Origin: JAAYDS01 sp012729155
GTDB taxonomy: Bacteria; Chloroflexota; Anaerolineae; UBA1429
Assembly: GCA_036774405.1 (NCBI GenBank)
Contig: DAIPBO010000005.1
Span: 62,001 to 126,000, forward strand
DNA: 64,000 nt
Direction of reading: 5' to 3'
Positions 1 to 7,723 of this stretch are shown here, piece after piece. Both the position numbers and the translations under genes were made by a program. Each line of letters opens with the position of its first letter. The first letter of the stretch is position 1. The notes beneath the pieces are model-generated. The model was given only the letters and a program-made list of their open reading frames with translations, was not told the origin of the DNA and ran no database searches.

Positions 1-1101
1 TGTGATGAACTCGTTCAGAGAGCGACGCCACGTCAGCCACTCGTGATCGGTGCCCTCAGAGTAGAACACGGCATGGCGGATGCCCGCCTCTGCGAGCGTG
101 GCACTGAACGCCCTGGTGCGCCGTAATGAGCTGGCCTCGGCAGTGCCCGTGCCCAACCAGAGCAGTCGCATCGCGGCGTTGAACGCCACTCCATCAGACA
201 GAGCACCGCCGTAGGCCGTGGTGCGGTCGATGGCGCTCAGTGGGCTACCCGAAAAGACGCCCAGATAGGCAAAAGTGTCGCGGTTGGGCAGGCCTACCGC
301 CAGCGTCTCCATGCCCCCCATCGACAGGCCCGCCATGGCGCGGTGCTCGCGGTTGGCCACGGTCCGATAGACGCGATCGATCATCGGGATCAAGTCGTCG
401 ATCATCACGCGCCCAAAGAGCTGGGCGTTCTCTTCCATGGCCGCCAGATCAGGCACGCCCGGCCCCGGCCGCCGCGTCAACACCTGGCCGCAGTCCATCA
501 CCACCAGCATGGGGCGAGCTCTACTGGCGGCAATGGCATTATCCATGATGAATTGCATGCGGCCCTGCGTGGTCCAGCCTCGCTCGTCCTCGCCGCCGCC
601 ATGCTGCAGATACAGCGCTGGGTAGCGCTCTTGCCCGTCGTCGTACCCCGCCGGTGTGTAGACCAGCGCTCGTCGCCATGTACCGGTGGTCTGAGCATAG
701 TACCAGCGAGCACGCACTTCGCCATGAGCCACATCCTGCGGCTGATAGTATGCCGCGCTTGCCTCGTCCTCTGGCACCTCGATGCCGCTGCACTGCCGGC
801 CATAGCCAAAGAACGTTTCGCTTCCGGGGTCGTTCACCACCAGCCTGTCTACCGCAAACCAGTAGTAGTGAAACCCCCGCGCTTTGGGTGTCACCATCAG
901 CTCCCACACTCCGTTGGCGTTGCGCTCCATCAAAAAGGGGCCATCGCCCCGTGTGCGCTCGCCACCTGCGAGGTGCAGGCACACCTCGCGAGCCTGCGGT
1001 GCCTCCAGACGCAAAGTGGCACGGCCGTCTGCGCTCACGCGCGGATAGGGCGCACCGCGCACATTCGTGGACGCAGGGAAAAACTCGATCTCCTGTGACA
1101 T
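1..1101 (-). CDS. Esterase of the enterochelin-esterase/acetyl-xylan-esterase type (3' end missing)
   Basis: Alpha/beta-hydrolase that would cleave an ester on a sugar or siderophore; the true substrate is not shown. 367 residues are visible. An N-terminal beta-sandwich of about 110 residues (early-set/CBM48-like) precedes the hydrolase domain. The nucleophile elbow AGLSMGG puts the catalytic Ser at residue 260, and DHEWLTWRRSL near the visible end gives the likely catalytic His353, the arrangement of Fes-like esterases. Start: ATG at 1101-1099, preceded by GGGAGGC. No signal peptide is seen. The frame stays open to base 1, so the stop lies outside the window. It is divergent from pyrD. Confidence 0.85.
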   Translation of the reverse strand, partial: MSQEIEFFPASTNVRGAPYPRVSADGRATLRLEAPQAREVCLHLAGGERTRGDGPFLMERNANGVWELMVTPKARGFHYYWFAVDRLVVNDPGSETFFGYGRQCSGIEVPEDEASAAYYQPQDVAHGEVRARWYYAQTTGTWRRALVYTPAGYDDGQERYPALYLQHGGGEDERGWTTQGRMQFIMDNAIAASRARPMLVVMDCGQVLTRRPGPGVPDLAAMEENAQLFGRVMIDDLIPMIDRVYRTVANREHRAMAGLSMGGMETLAVGLPNRDTFAYLGVFSGSPLSAIDRTTAYGGALSDGVAFNAAMRLLWLGTGTAEASSLRRTRAFSATLAEAGIRHAVFYSEGTDHEWLTWRRSLNEFIT

Positions 1102-1131
1102 GGATGCCTCCCTTCGCCAACAGACAGATGC

Positions 1132-1161
1132 AGTCTACGTCCGGTTCTGACAGCAGCGCAA
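1132..1161 (-). promoter_or_regulatory. Sigma-70-like promoter of the esterase
   Basis: TTGCGC and TAGACT on the minus strand, 18 bp apart, about 30 bp upstream of the esterase start. The match is moderate and rests on position as much as on sequence. Confidence 0.4.
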
Positions 1162-1190
1162 GCCACCGCTGGCCGAGTCTTTGAGCCGAT

Positions 1191-1219
1191 TTGCCCGACC
1201 GGGCCCCACGAGGCACAAT
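1191..1219 (+). promoter_or_regulatory. Sigma-70-like promoter of pyrDK
   Basis: TTGCCC-17 bp-CACAAT, ending 29 bp before the TTG start of pyrD. The -10 box is imperfect. Confidence 0.38.
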
Positions 1220-1248
1220 GCCCTCACCCTTGGTAGGGAGGCTCTCTC

Positions 1249-2175
1249 TTGCCGGATCTGACCTGCTCGCTGCTCGGCCTGACGCTGCACAACCCGATTG
1301 TGCTGGCATCGGGCATCTTGGGCACGAGCGCGGCGCTGCTCGAGCGTGTAGCGCAGGCGGGCGCCGGAGCGGTCACAGCCAAGAGCTGTGGGCCTGCGCC
1401 GCGCACAGGCCATCCCAACCCGATCACCATCGAATGGGGCCACGGGCTGATCAACGCCGTGGGGCTCACCAACCCGGGCGCGCCTGTCGAGGCGCCGCTC
1501 TTGGCTGAGGCTCGGGCTCTGCTGCAGCCGCTGGGAGTGCCCCTCATTGCCAGCATCTTTGGGGGCACTCCGCGTGAATACGGCGAGGTGGCCCGTACCA
1601 TCGCCACTGCCCGGCCGGCGCTGATCGAGGTCAATATCTCTTGCCCCAACGTGGCCGACGAGTTTGGCACCCCGTTCGCCGCCGACGCCGTGGCCGCCGC
1701 TGAGGTGACGGCCGCCGTTGTGGCCAACGCCGGTGGCATCCCTGTCAGCGTCAAACTAGCGCCCAATGTACCCGATATCGTCAGAATTGCCCGTGCCGTT
1801 GGGGCCGCCAGCGCCAGCGCCCTGACGGCTATTAACACCATGCCCGGCATGGTCATCGATCCGTACGCGGGCCGGCCCGTGTTGAGCAATCGTAGTGGCG
1901 GGCTGAGCGGCCCTGCCATCAAGCCCATTGCGCTGCGCTGTGTGGCCCAACTGGCCGCCGAACAGGATCTGCCCATTATCGGCACAGGCGGGGTGCTGAC
2001 GGGCATCGATGCTGCCGAAATGCTCATGGCTGGCGCTACTGCCGTGGGTGTGGGCACGGCAGTCTGGTATCGCGGCCCCGAGGCGCTGGGGCAAATCGTC
2101 GCCGAGCTGGACGAGTTCATGGCTGCAGAGGGCTACACCAGCCTGGCCGAACTGCGCGGCCTGGCTTTGCGATAG
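1249..2175 (+). CDS. pyrD: Dihydroorotate dehydrogenase, class 1B catalytic subunit
   Basis: Oxidises dihydroorotate to orotate in pyrimidine synthesis, with FMN; class 1B enzymes pass electrons through PyrK to NAD+. The protein is 308 residues, normal for the family. VNISCPN carries the catalytic Cys (residue 132) that marks class 1; the loop containing GRPVLSNRSGGLSG and the C-terminal GTGGV phosphate-binding loop are also present. Translation starts at TTG 1249 behind GGTAGGGAGG; no ATG or GTG fits the conserved N-terminus. pyrK follows after 8 bp, which confirms the 1B assignment. Confidence 0.95.
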   Translation: MPDLTCSLLGLTLHNPIVLASGILGTSAALLERVAQAGAGAVTAKSCGPAPRTGHPNPITIEWGHGLINAVGLTNPGAPVEAPLLAEARALLQPLGVPLIASIFGGTPREYGEVARTIATARPALIEVNISCPNVADEFGTPFAADAVAAAEVTAAVVANAGGIPVSVKLAPNVPDIVRIARAVGAASASALTAINTMPGMVIDPYAGRPVLSNRSGGLSGPAIKPIALRCVAQLAAEQDLPIIGTGGVLTGIDAAEMLMAGATAVGVGTAVWYRGPEALGQIVAELDEFMAAEGYTSLAELRGLALR

Positions 2176-2183
2176 GAGCACGC

Positions 2184-2891
2184 ATGCACCGCATTTATGC
2201 TTTGCGCGAGGTCCGTGAGGAGAACGCACGCACCCGTACGCTGGTGTGCGATGGTCCGTTGGAGGCCCGCCCCGGGCAGTTTGTCATGGTGTGGCTGCCG
2301 GGCGTGGGCGAAAAGCCCTTCTCGGTGGCGGGCAATGACCCCATGACGCTCATGGTGGTGGGCGTTGGGCCAGTGACGCACGCCATCAATGCCCTCAAGG
2401 TAGGAGATCGCCTGTGGGTGCGCGGGCCGCTAGGCCAGGGCTATGAGCTCGAGGGCGAGCGACTGATGCTTGTGGCTGGCGGTTACGGCGTCGCTCCGCT
2501 ACGCTTTTTGGCCGAGCAGGCGCTGCGTCGTGGCATGTGCGTCGAGGCCTGTGTTGGGGCGCGCTCCGCTGCTGACTTGCTGCTATGCAGCGATCTGGCC
2601 GCTCTCGGGGTTCGACTCTGCCTGGCCACCGAAGATGGCTCGGCCGGCGAGCGCGGCCTTGTGACGGCGCTTCTGACGAGACGTCTGGCAGCATGGAAGC
2701 CAGACCTGGTGTGCGCTTGCGGGCCCGTGCCTATGCTTGAGGCTGTTGAGCGGCTCTGCGCCCAACAGGGTGTGGCCTGCCAGCTTTCGTGGGAAGCGGA
2801 GATGCGCTGCGGACAAGGGGTGTGTGGATCGTGCGAGTGCCGGCGGCCGGGGTGGCTGGCCTGCGTCGATGGCCCTGTAACCGTCGGGTAG
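2184..2891 (+). CDS. pyrK: Dihydroorotate dehydrogenase electron-transfer subunit
   Basis: Iron-sulfur flavoprotein that carries electrons from PyrD FMN through [2Fe-2S] and FAD to NAD+. 235 residues. The N-terminal half is a ferredoxin-reductase-type FAD domain (PGQFVMVWLPG, EKPFSVA), the middle is the NAD domain (VAGGYGVAPLRFL), and the C-terminus holds the cluster Cys ligands 209, 214, 217 and 227 in MRCGQGVCGSCECR and LACVDG. It lies 8 bp after pyrD in the same operon. Its stop faces the tag gene 30 bp away with no clear hairpin between them. Confidence 0.94.
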   Translation: MHRIYALREVREENARTRTLVCDGPLEARPGQFVMVWLPGVGEKPFSVAGNDPMTLMVVGVGPVTHAINALKVGDRLWVRGPLGQGYELEGERLMLVAGGYGVAPLRFLAEQALRRGMCVEACVGARSAADLLLCSDLAALGVRLCLATEDGSAGERGLVTALLTRRLAAWKPDLVCACGPVPMLEAVERLCAQQGVACQLSWEAEMRCGQGVCGSCECRRPGWLACVDGPVTVG

Positions 2892-2921
2892 CAGCCAGTC
2901 ACTGCATCGACGATATGCCTG

Positions 2922-3509
2922 TCAGCGCCCCTGGTCGGCCTCGCGCAGCGCTTGCCAGCGGAAACAGCTCACCAGGTGATCGTTCACCAGGCCGACCGCT
3001 TGCATGTAGGCATAGCAGATAGTCGGCCCCACAAAGGCAAAACCGCGCCCCTTGAGGTCTCGGCTGATGGTCTCGGCCAGAGGCGTCACCGTCGGTATTT
3101 CGTGCAGCTCGCGCCAGGCGTTGTGCACGGTGCGCCCCTCGACATAACGCCAGAGGTAAGCGTCGAACGAGCCAAAAGCGCTTTGCACCTCGAGGAAGGC
3201 GCGGGCGTTAGTCACAGCTGCTCGCACCTTGAGTCGATTGCGAACGATGGCCGGATTGCTCAGCAGGTCGGCGATACGTGCCTCGTCGTAGCGGGCGACT
3301 AGCGCTGGCTCTAGGCCGTCAAAGGCAATGCGATAGCCCTCGCGCTTGTGCAGAATGGTGGCCCAACTCAGCCCGGCTTGAGCGCCCTCGAGCACCAGAA
3401 ACTCGAAAAGGCGACGGTCATCATGGACGGGGGTACCCCATTCGTGATCGTGATAGGCCAGCATCTGCGCATCATCGCCTGGCCAGGGGCAGCGTCGCCG
3501 GTTGTCCAT
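2922..3509 (-). CDS. tag: DNA-3-methyladenine glycosylase I
   Basis: Removes 3-methyladenine from alkylated DNA in base excision repair. About 195 residues, the normal size. The signature CPWPGDDAQMLAYHDHEWG is followed by DDRRLFEFLVLEG and QAGLSWATILHKRE. Zinc ligands of the TagI family are present: an N-terminal Cys, the His in YHDHEW, and the NDHLVSC His and Cys near the end. Two starts are possible: ATG at 3509 and in-frame GTG at 3518. The AAGG motif lies 10 bases before the ATG but only 3 before the GTG, so I use the ATG. It faces pyrK tail to tail. Confidence 0.93.
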   Translation of the reverse strand: MDNRRRCPWPGDDAQMLAYHDHEWGTPVHDDRRLFEFLVLEGAQAGLSWATILHKREGYRIAFDGLEPALVARYDEARIADLLSNPAIVRNRLKVRAAVTNARAFLEVQSAFGSFDAYLWRYVEGRTVHNAWRELHEIPTVTPLAETISRDLKGRGFAFVGPTICYAYMQAVGLVNDHLVSCFRWQALREADQGR

Positions 3510-3539
3510 CTCTCTCACTGACCTTCTATCAGGGCAGCC

Positions 3540-4394
3540 CTAACCATAGCGCTCAGCAAAGGCCTCGCGCAGGATGGGCAGACTCTGTTCGGCCTCCTGC
3601 TCTATCATCACGCCCAATGCGACGGCCTCGACGCCCGGCGCAGCCGCAGCCCAGCGCAGGTTGCCTGCTACGTCCATCTCGGGCTCGAATTTCCCGCAAG
3701 CCAGCGTCTTGATGGCGATCAGGGGGTGCCTGAGCCGCGCATAGCGCTCCATGGCGTCTGCCTGCGAGGGGCGCATGAACCAGCCATCGCGGTTCACCGG
3801 CGCCGCCAACACCGCGGTGCCATAGGCATCATCGTCGAGCTGCGACACCCGGGGCGCATCATGGCTCGAGGACCCCGGCACCAGGCCGGCGGCGCGAATG
3901 GTAGCCATGGCGTCGGCGCAACCAACCAGTCCTCCGCGCTCCTCTGGCCAACGATCGGCCCAGGCGCCGTGTAACAGGCAAAAGGCAGCCCCCAACGCTT
4001 TGAGCTCTGCGGCCTGATCGGCCAGCGAGGCACGGCTGATGGCGGTGGCTTCATCGACCCTGCCTGCGGCACGCGCGGCCTGCAATGCGTCGAGCTGGCC
4101 GGCCGGTGCACGGTCGGCGGCCGTGGTGGCCACCCACACCATCGCCTGCCCCGTAAGTCGTGCTGTCTCGTCCAGCGCTTCGGCCAGACGCGAGTGCAGT
4201 GGCCCCATAACAGCGTTGACGCCCAGCTCTTGGCAGCGGGCGAACACGCGGGCGATGCGTTGCGCCGTAAAGTACTCGCGCGCCCAGGCATCGCGCCCGG
4301 CGCTCACGTGCGAATAGCCCAGCAGGGCGTTCGTGCCACAGATCACCCGCGAGATCGTCACGCCCTCAATCGTGAGGCTGGGGAACGCTGACAT
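3540..4394 (-). CDS. Unassigned TIM-barrel-like protein
   Basis: 284 residues. The N-terminus (ISRVICGTNALLGYSHVS) and the alternating pattern of short hydrophobic strands and amphipathic helices suggest a (beta/alpha)8 barrel distantly like aldo/keto reductases, but the canonical catalytic Asp/Tyr/Lys/His set is not evident. Conserved-looking segments are AREYFTAQRIARVF, LGVNAVMGP, AIKTLACGKFEP and VEAVALGVM. No signal peptide or membrane segment. Start ATG at 4394 behind GTAGGAGGC. It has its own promoter with an overlapping dyad. The function is not known to me. Confidence 0.8.
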   Translation of the reverse strand: MSAFPSLTIEGVTISRVICGTNALLGYSHVSAGRDAWAREYFTAQRIARVFARCQELGVNAVMGPLHSRLAEALDETARLTGQAMVWVATTAADRAPAGQLDALQAARAAGRVDEATAISRASLADQAAELKALGAAFCLLHGAWADRWPEERGGLVGCADAMATIRAAGLVPGSSSHDAPRVSQLDDDAYGTAVLAAPVNRDGWFMRPSQADAMERYARLRHPLIAIKTLACGKFEPEMDVAGNLRWAAAAPGVEAVALGVMIEQEAEQSLPILREAFAERYG

Positions 4395-4433
4395 GGTTGC
4401 CTCCTACGTGGCTGACCTTACGATACTGCCGCC

Positions 4434-4462
4434 AGTATGGCCCATCTGGCAAGCATGTGCAA
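4434..4462 (-). promoter_or_regulatory. Promoter with overlapping dyad upstream of the TIM-barrel gene
   Basis: TTGCAC-17 bp-CATACT on the minus strand. The inverted repeat ATACTG-N4-CAGTAT at 4423-4438 overlaps the -10 box and the predicted start region, where a repressor site would be expected. Confidence 0.48.
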
Positions 4463-4476
4463 CGCCCCTGGCGGCG

Positions 4477-4860
4477 CTAGGTACTCGTTGCAGCGGGTGA
4501 GGCGTGCATATGCAAGATGCCCCATTCGTGGCCCTTTTTGAGCAGGATCAACGTCACCCGTTGCCAAGCATTGCCGCGGTGCTGCATGGCCGTGACGTAC
4601 CCCGCCTCGGAGCTCAACCGGTGCGCCCGCGCCTGATGCCATACCATGTGCTCTCCCGGCTCACCTGAAATGAGGCTCTCAGACAACAGCGCTCTGAACG
4701 CCACCCGGCCAAGAGGCTCAGCGCCCGTATCTGCAACCCCAGAGCAGCGCTCATCCTCGAGCCAGAACAGCTCTGCCAGCCCATCCGCGTCGGCCGTGTC
4801 GACCGACTCGGCATAGGCCATCAGCATGGCCTCAGCTACCATCTCGAAATCCTCAGCCAT
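4477..4860 (-). CDS. NTF2-like/SnoaL-fold small protein
   Basis: About 127 residues with the composition of the NTF2-like cone fold: an N-terminal helix (MVAEAMLMAYAESVDTADAD), a short beta segment, then alternating strands ending in WGILHMHASP. Members are small-molecule isomerases, dehydratases or ligand binders; no activity can be assigned. An in-frame ATG exists at 4893, but it has no Shine-Dalgarno, whereas the ATG at 4860 follows GGGGGTG by 6 bases, so the shorter form is preferred. Same strand as the TIM-barrel gene, 82 bp upstream of it. Confidence 0.72.
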   Translation of the reverse strand: MAEDFEMVAEAMLMAYAESVDTADADGLAELFWLEDERCSGVADTGAEPLGRVAFRALLSESLISGEPGEHMVWHQARAHRLSSEAGYVTAMQHRGNAWQRVTLILLKKGHEWGILHMHASPAATST

Positions 4861-4936
4861 GGGCGACACCCCCAGCGCGATCCATAGCCCCATTATCGCG
4901 ATGCCGCGGTGAGCCGCAAGCCATCAGAGCGGTCTG

Positions 4937-4966
4937 TTGCCCCCTCGCCACTGGTGAGGATATAAT
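4937..4966 (+). promoter_or_regulatory. Sigma-70-like promoter of the DUF4013 gene run
   Basis: TTGCCC-18 bp-TATAAT, with a perfect -10 box, about 28 bp upstream of the proposed CTG start at 4995. Confidence 0.55.
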
Positions 4967-4994
4967 CGCCACGACAGACTCGAGGAGGCGCGCT

Positions 4995-5624
4995 CTGAAC
5001 CCATTTGAGGCGATCTCGTTTGTGCTCAACGATCGGCGCTGGTTCGCCAAGATGGCGGTTGCGGCGCTGTGCGCGCTGCTCATCCCGGCGCTGGTGGGCT
5101 GGTGGCTGCTCTACGGCTGGAGCGTCGAGATCGCCCGGCGCACCCTGGCAGGCGAGGCTGAGGTCTTGCCCTCATGGCGCAAGCCATGGCCGTTGTTGTA
5201 CGACGGTATGCGCGGTTGTCTGACCTATCTGATCTATATGCTGCCCTTTGGACTGCTCGAGGCGGGCGCCTGGGCCCTGCGCACGCTGGTTGGCGGCAGC
5301 CTGGCATCTGCCGTGGCCACGGTGCTGGGGTTGGGCGCCCTGCTCTGGCTGCTATTGGCAGGGTACTGGATGGTGGGTGTCACGCTGGTGCTGGCGCGTG
5401 GCGGTGGCCTGCGTCAGACGCTGGACCTGGGCGGTGTGAGGCGGCTGCTGATCGACAATGCGACACCCTATCAGGTCGCCCATATCGGCGTGCTGTTGAT
5501 AGCCCCGCTGCTGGCGGTGGGGGGTGCCCTGTTTCTGGGCATCGGCGCGCTGCTGGGCATTGGCTGGTCGTTTGCTCTGTCGGGACGGCTCTATGCCCAG
5601 GCCTATCTTCAAGCCCACGAGTGA
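4995..5624 (+). CDS. DUF4013 family membrane protein, probable CTG start
   Basis: Integral membrane protein of unknown function, about 209 residues. The segments NDRRWFAK, LYGWSVEIARRTL, GEAEVLPSW and FYDG-like LLYDGMRG match the DUF4013 pattern. Hydrophobic stretches lie near residues 24-42, 77-95, 105-135 and 165-195. Family members begin with a short amphipathic stretch before the NDPxW motif; here that stretch (NPFEAISFVLND) lies upstream of the first GTG (5022) and has only CTG at 4995 as a start. GAGGAGG ends 6 bases before this CTG. The oxidoreductase gene follows 10 bp downstream. Confidence 0.75.
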   Translation: MNPFEAISFVLNDRRWFAKMAVAALCALLIPALVGWWLLYGWSVEIARRTLAGEAEVLPSWRKPWPLLYDGMRGCLTYLIYMLPFGLLEAGAWALRTLVGGSLASAVATVLGLGALLWLLLAGYWMVGVTLVLARGGGLRQTLDLGGVRRLLIDNATPYQVAHIGVLLIAPLLAVGGALFLGIGALLGIGWSFALSGRLYAQAYLQAHE

Positions 5625-5634
5625 GGAGTGCACT

Positions 5635-6702
5635 ATGATACGGTTCGGCATCTTGGGCGCCGGTTGGCGCAGCGAGTTCTACCAGCGCGTGGCGCGGGCC
5701 TGCGCCGACCGCATAGAGATCGTGGGCATGGTGGGGCGCTCGGCCGAGCGTGCTGAGGACGTTTCGCGGCGGTTTGGCGTGCCGCTCTATGCCACGTTGG
5801 ACGAGTTGGCGCGCAAGGCCCAGCCGCAGTTCGTGGTGGTGTGCGTTTCGAGAGGGCAGAACGAGTCTGCATTGCGTGCGTTGGCTGAACGGGGTATCCC
5901 TGCCCTGGTAGAGACGCCCCCCGCTGAGACAGCCGATGAGCTTGCGGCGTTGTGGGCGCTCGAGCGCAACGGTCTGCGGGTACAGGTGGCCGAGCAGTAC
6001 TGGGCCCAGCCACACCACGCCGCTCGCCTGGCGCTGGCCGCCAGTGGCAGGCTTGGGCGCATCAGTCAGGCGCAGGTCTCGGTATGCCACGGCTATCATG
6101 CGATGAGCCTGATGCGGCGCTTCCTGGGCATCGGCACAGAGCCGGTTGCCGTTGCAGCCCGCCGTTTTGCGTCGCCGCTAGTCCAGGGGCCTGGTCGTAA
6201 TGGGCCACCCGCCTGCGAGGCTCTGGGCAACTCGACGCAGGTCATCGCTCACTTTGATTTCGGCGACCGTCTTGGCGTGTATGACTTTTGCGGCGATATG
6301 TACTTTTCATACATCCGTGGCCAACGCCTGCTGGTGCGCGGTGAGCGCGGTGAGATCGTGGATGAGCGCGCTACGTACCTGCAGGATGTGACGACGCCGA
6401 TCACCGTCAGCCTGACACGGCATAGCGCAGGCATCAATGGCAACCTCGAGGGCAACTATCTCAAAGGCATCCAAGTCGGCGACGAGTGGCTGTACCACAA
6501 TCCGTTAGCGCCCGCCGCGCTGTCGGATGAGGAGATCGCCATCGGAACCTGCCTGCTGCGTATGGCCGAGTACAGCCAGGGCGGCGAGCCATTCTACTCG
6601 TTGGCCGAGGCGGCGCAGGACCGCTACCTGGACCTGCTTATGGAGAGCGCCCTGGCCACCGGAGAAACTGTTCGGTCGGAGCCACAAATCTGGCGACTCT
6701 GA
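5635..6702 (+). CDS. Gfo/Idh/MocA family oxidoreductase
   Basis: NAD(P)-dependent oxidoreductase, probably of a sugar or cyclitol. 355 residues. The N-terminus MIRFGILGAGWRSEFYQRV is a Rossmann fold with GxGxxR in place of GxGxxG. FVVVCVSRGQNES and ALVETPPAETADE correspond to the usual EKP region, but the EKP motif itself is replaced by ETP, so the catalytic lysine of the family is absent at that position. The start is ATG 5635 behind GAGGAGTG, 10 bp after the DUF4013 stop; the frame is open further upstream but without family similarity. Confidence 0.85.
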   Translation: MIRFGILGAGWRSEFYQRVARACADRIEIVGMVGRSAERAEDVSRRFGVPLYATLDELARKAQPQFVVVCVSRGQNESALRALAERGIPALVETPPAETADELAALWALERNGLRVQVAEQYWAQPHHAARLALAASGRLGRISQAQVSVCHGYHAMSLMRRFLGIGTEPVAVAARRFASPLVQGPGRNGPPACEALGNSTQVIAHFDFGDRLGVYDFCGDMYFSYIRGQRLLVRGERGEIVDERATYLQDVTTPITVSLTRHSAGINGNLEGNYLKGIQVGDEWLYHNPLAPAALSDEEIAIGTCLLRMAEYSQGGEPFYSLAEAAQDRYLDLLMESALATGETVRSEPQIWRL

Positions 6703-6736
6703 GGGGCGGCCGCGAAGACAGCACAAAGGAGCGCAA

Positions 6737-7237
6737 ATGCAAATCGCCATCATTTATCATTCTGAGACGGGCAACACGCGCCGTATGGCCGAGCTGGTTC
6801 AGCAGGGCTGCGAACGGGTGGTGGGCGTCCAGGCCAGGTGCATGTCGGTCGACGCTGTCGACCAGGACTATGTCGATGGTGCGGCAGCGCTCATCCTGGG
6901 GGCGCCGATCTATGGCGGTTCCTGCTCGTGGCAGATGAAGCGTTTCCTGGATACCGGCTCGAGACGGACCTGGGCCGGCAAGTTGGGCGGCGTGTTTGTG
7001 TCTCAGCGCTATCCCGCTGGCGGCGGTGAGTCGTTTGGCGAGATGGTGATCATCGGCGGCATGCTCTCGCGCGGCATGATGGTCTACTCTGGCGGGGTGG
7101 CAGGCCGTTCTGATGGGCTGCATTTTGGTGCTGTATCGGTGGGCGCCCCTGAGGGCATCTTTGCAGAGCGCTGTTTGCGCCTGGGCGAGGCCATTGCCAC
7201 CCGTGCCAGCGAGCTCAGCCTGCCCGTCGCTAGCTGA
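6737..7237 (+). CDS. Flavodoxin/NAD(P)H:FMN oxidoreductase-like protein
   Basis: 166 residues. The N-terminal phosphate-binding loop IYHSETGNTRRMAE is the FMN-binding flavodoxin signature; GAPIYGGSCSWQMKRFLD and the late GRSDGLHFGAVSVG segment complete a flavodoxin-like fold of the WrbA/NAD(P)H:quinone oxidoreductase kind. It probably carries one or two electrons in the cytoplasm. ATG 6737 follows AAGGAGCG, 34 bp after the oxidoreductase, so the two are likely cotranscribed. A partner reductase is not in the immediate neighbourhood. Confidence 0.85.
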   Translation: MQIAIIYHSETGNTRRMAELVQQGCERVVGVQARCMSVDAVDQDYVDGAAALILGAPIYGGSCSWQMKRFLDTGSRRTWAGKLGGVFVSQRYPAGGGESFGEMVIIGGMLSRGMMVYSGGVAGRSDGLHFGAVSVGAPEGIFAERCLRLGEAIATRASELSLPVAS

Positions 7238-7264
7238 TATGACATCACTCAAAGAGAACTCAGG

Positions 7265-7666
7265 ATGAACCGCCAGCCCCAGACCTATCTTGATGATGCG
7301 ACGCAGGCAACGTATGCGCTTGAGGCGGCCACTCGTTGGGGCGAGGCATGTGTGCGGGCCTCGAATGAGCGTTGGGCAGCCCACAGCCCTGCACAGCGCG
7401 ACGCCATCATGGCCGAGGCCAACGCCATCTACACGGCTCTAGCCGCCTACATCGGCCATGACCCGGCCCAGCCTGCCGTTCAGGCGCTGGTTGGGCGTTG
7501 GCATGATCACATGCGCAACTTTTATGAGCCGACCAGCGACGTACTGCGTGGTCTGGGTCAGCTCTACGTCGAGGACGAACGCTTTGTCTCCTTTTATGAG
7601 CGCATCGCCTCTGGGCTGGCGCCTTTTCTGAGTCAGGCCATCACAATCTACTGCGATAGGCTCTAG
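7265..7666 (+). CDS. Free-standing TipAS antibiotic-recognition domain protein
   Basis: 133 all-helical residues matching the TipAS domain that forms the C-terminal half of MerR-type regulators such as TipAL and Mta. Recognisable elements are ATRWGEACVRASNERWAAHS, the QALVGRWHDHMRNFYEPT helix, and the C-terminal YERIASGLAPFLSQAI. The N-terminal MerR DNA-binding helix-turn-helix is completely absent and the ORF has its own start (ATG 7265), so it is a stand-alone ligand-binding domain, not a truncated reading frame. It could sequester a drug or sense a ligand for another regulator. It lies 27 bp after the flavodoxin gene. Confidence 0.82.
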   Translation: MNRQPQTYLDDATQATYALEAATRWGEACVRASNERWAAHSPAQRDAIMAEANAIYTALAAYIGHDPAQPAVQALVGRWHDHMRNFYEPTSDVLRGLGQLYVEDERFVSFYERIASGLAPFLSQAITIYCDRL

Positions 7667-7723
7667 TATCTGCAGGTCGTTGGTCGCTTGGTGCGACTGA
7701 ACGCTCTGCAGCGAGGAGGGCTG

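Noticed and set aside
539..1309. Overlapping long frames opposite or within the esterase
   Set aside because: The esterase frame is the one with the nucleophile and His motifs and a proper start; the others are shadows.
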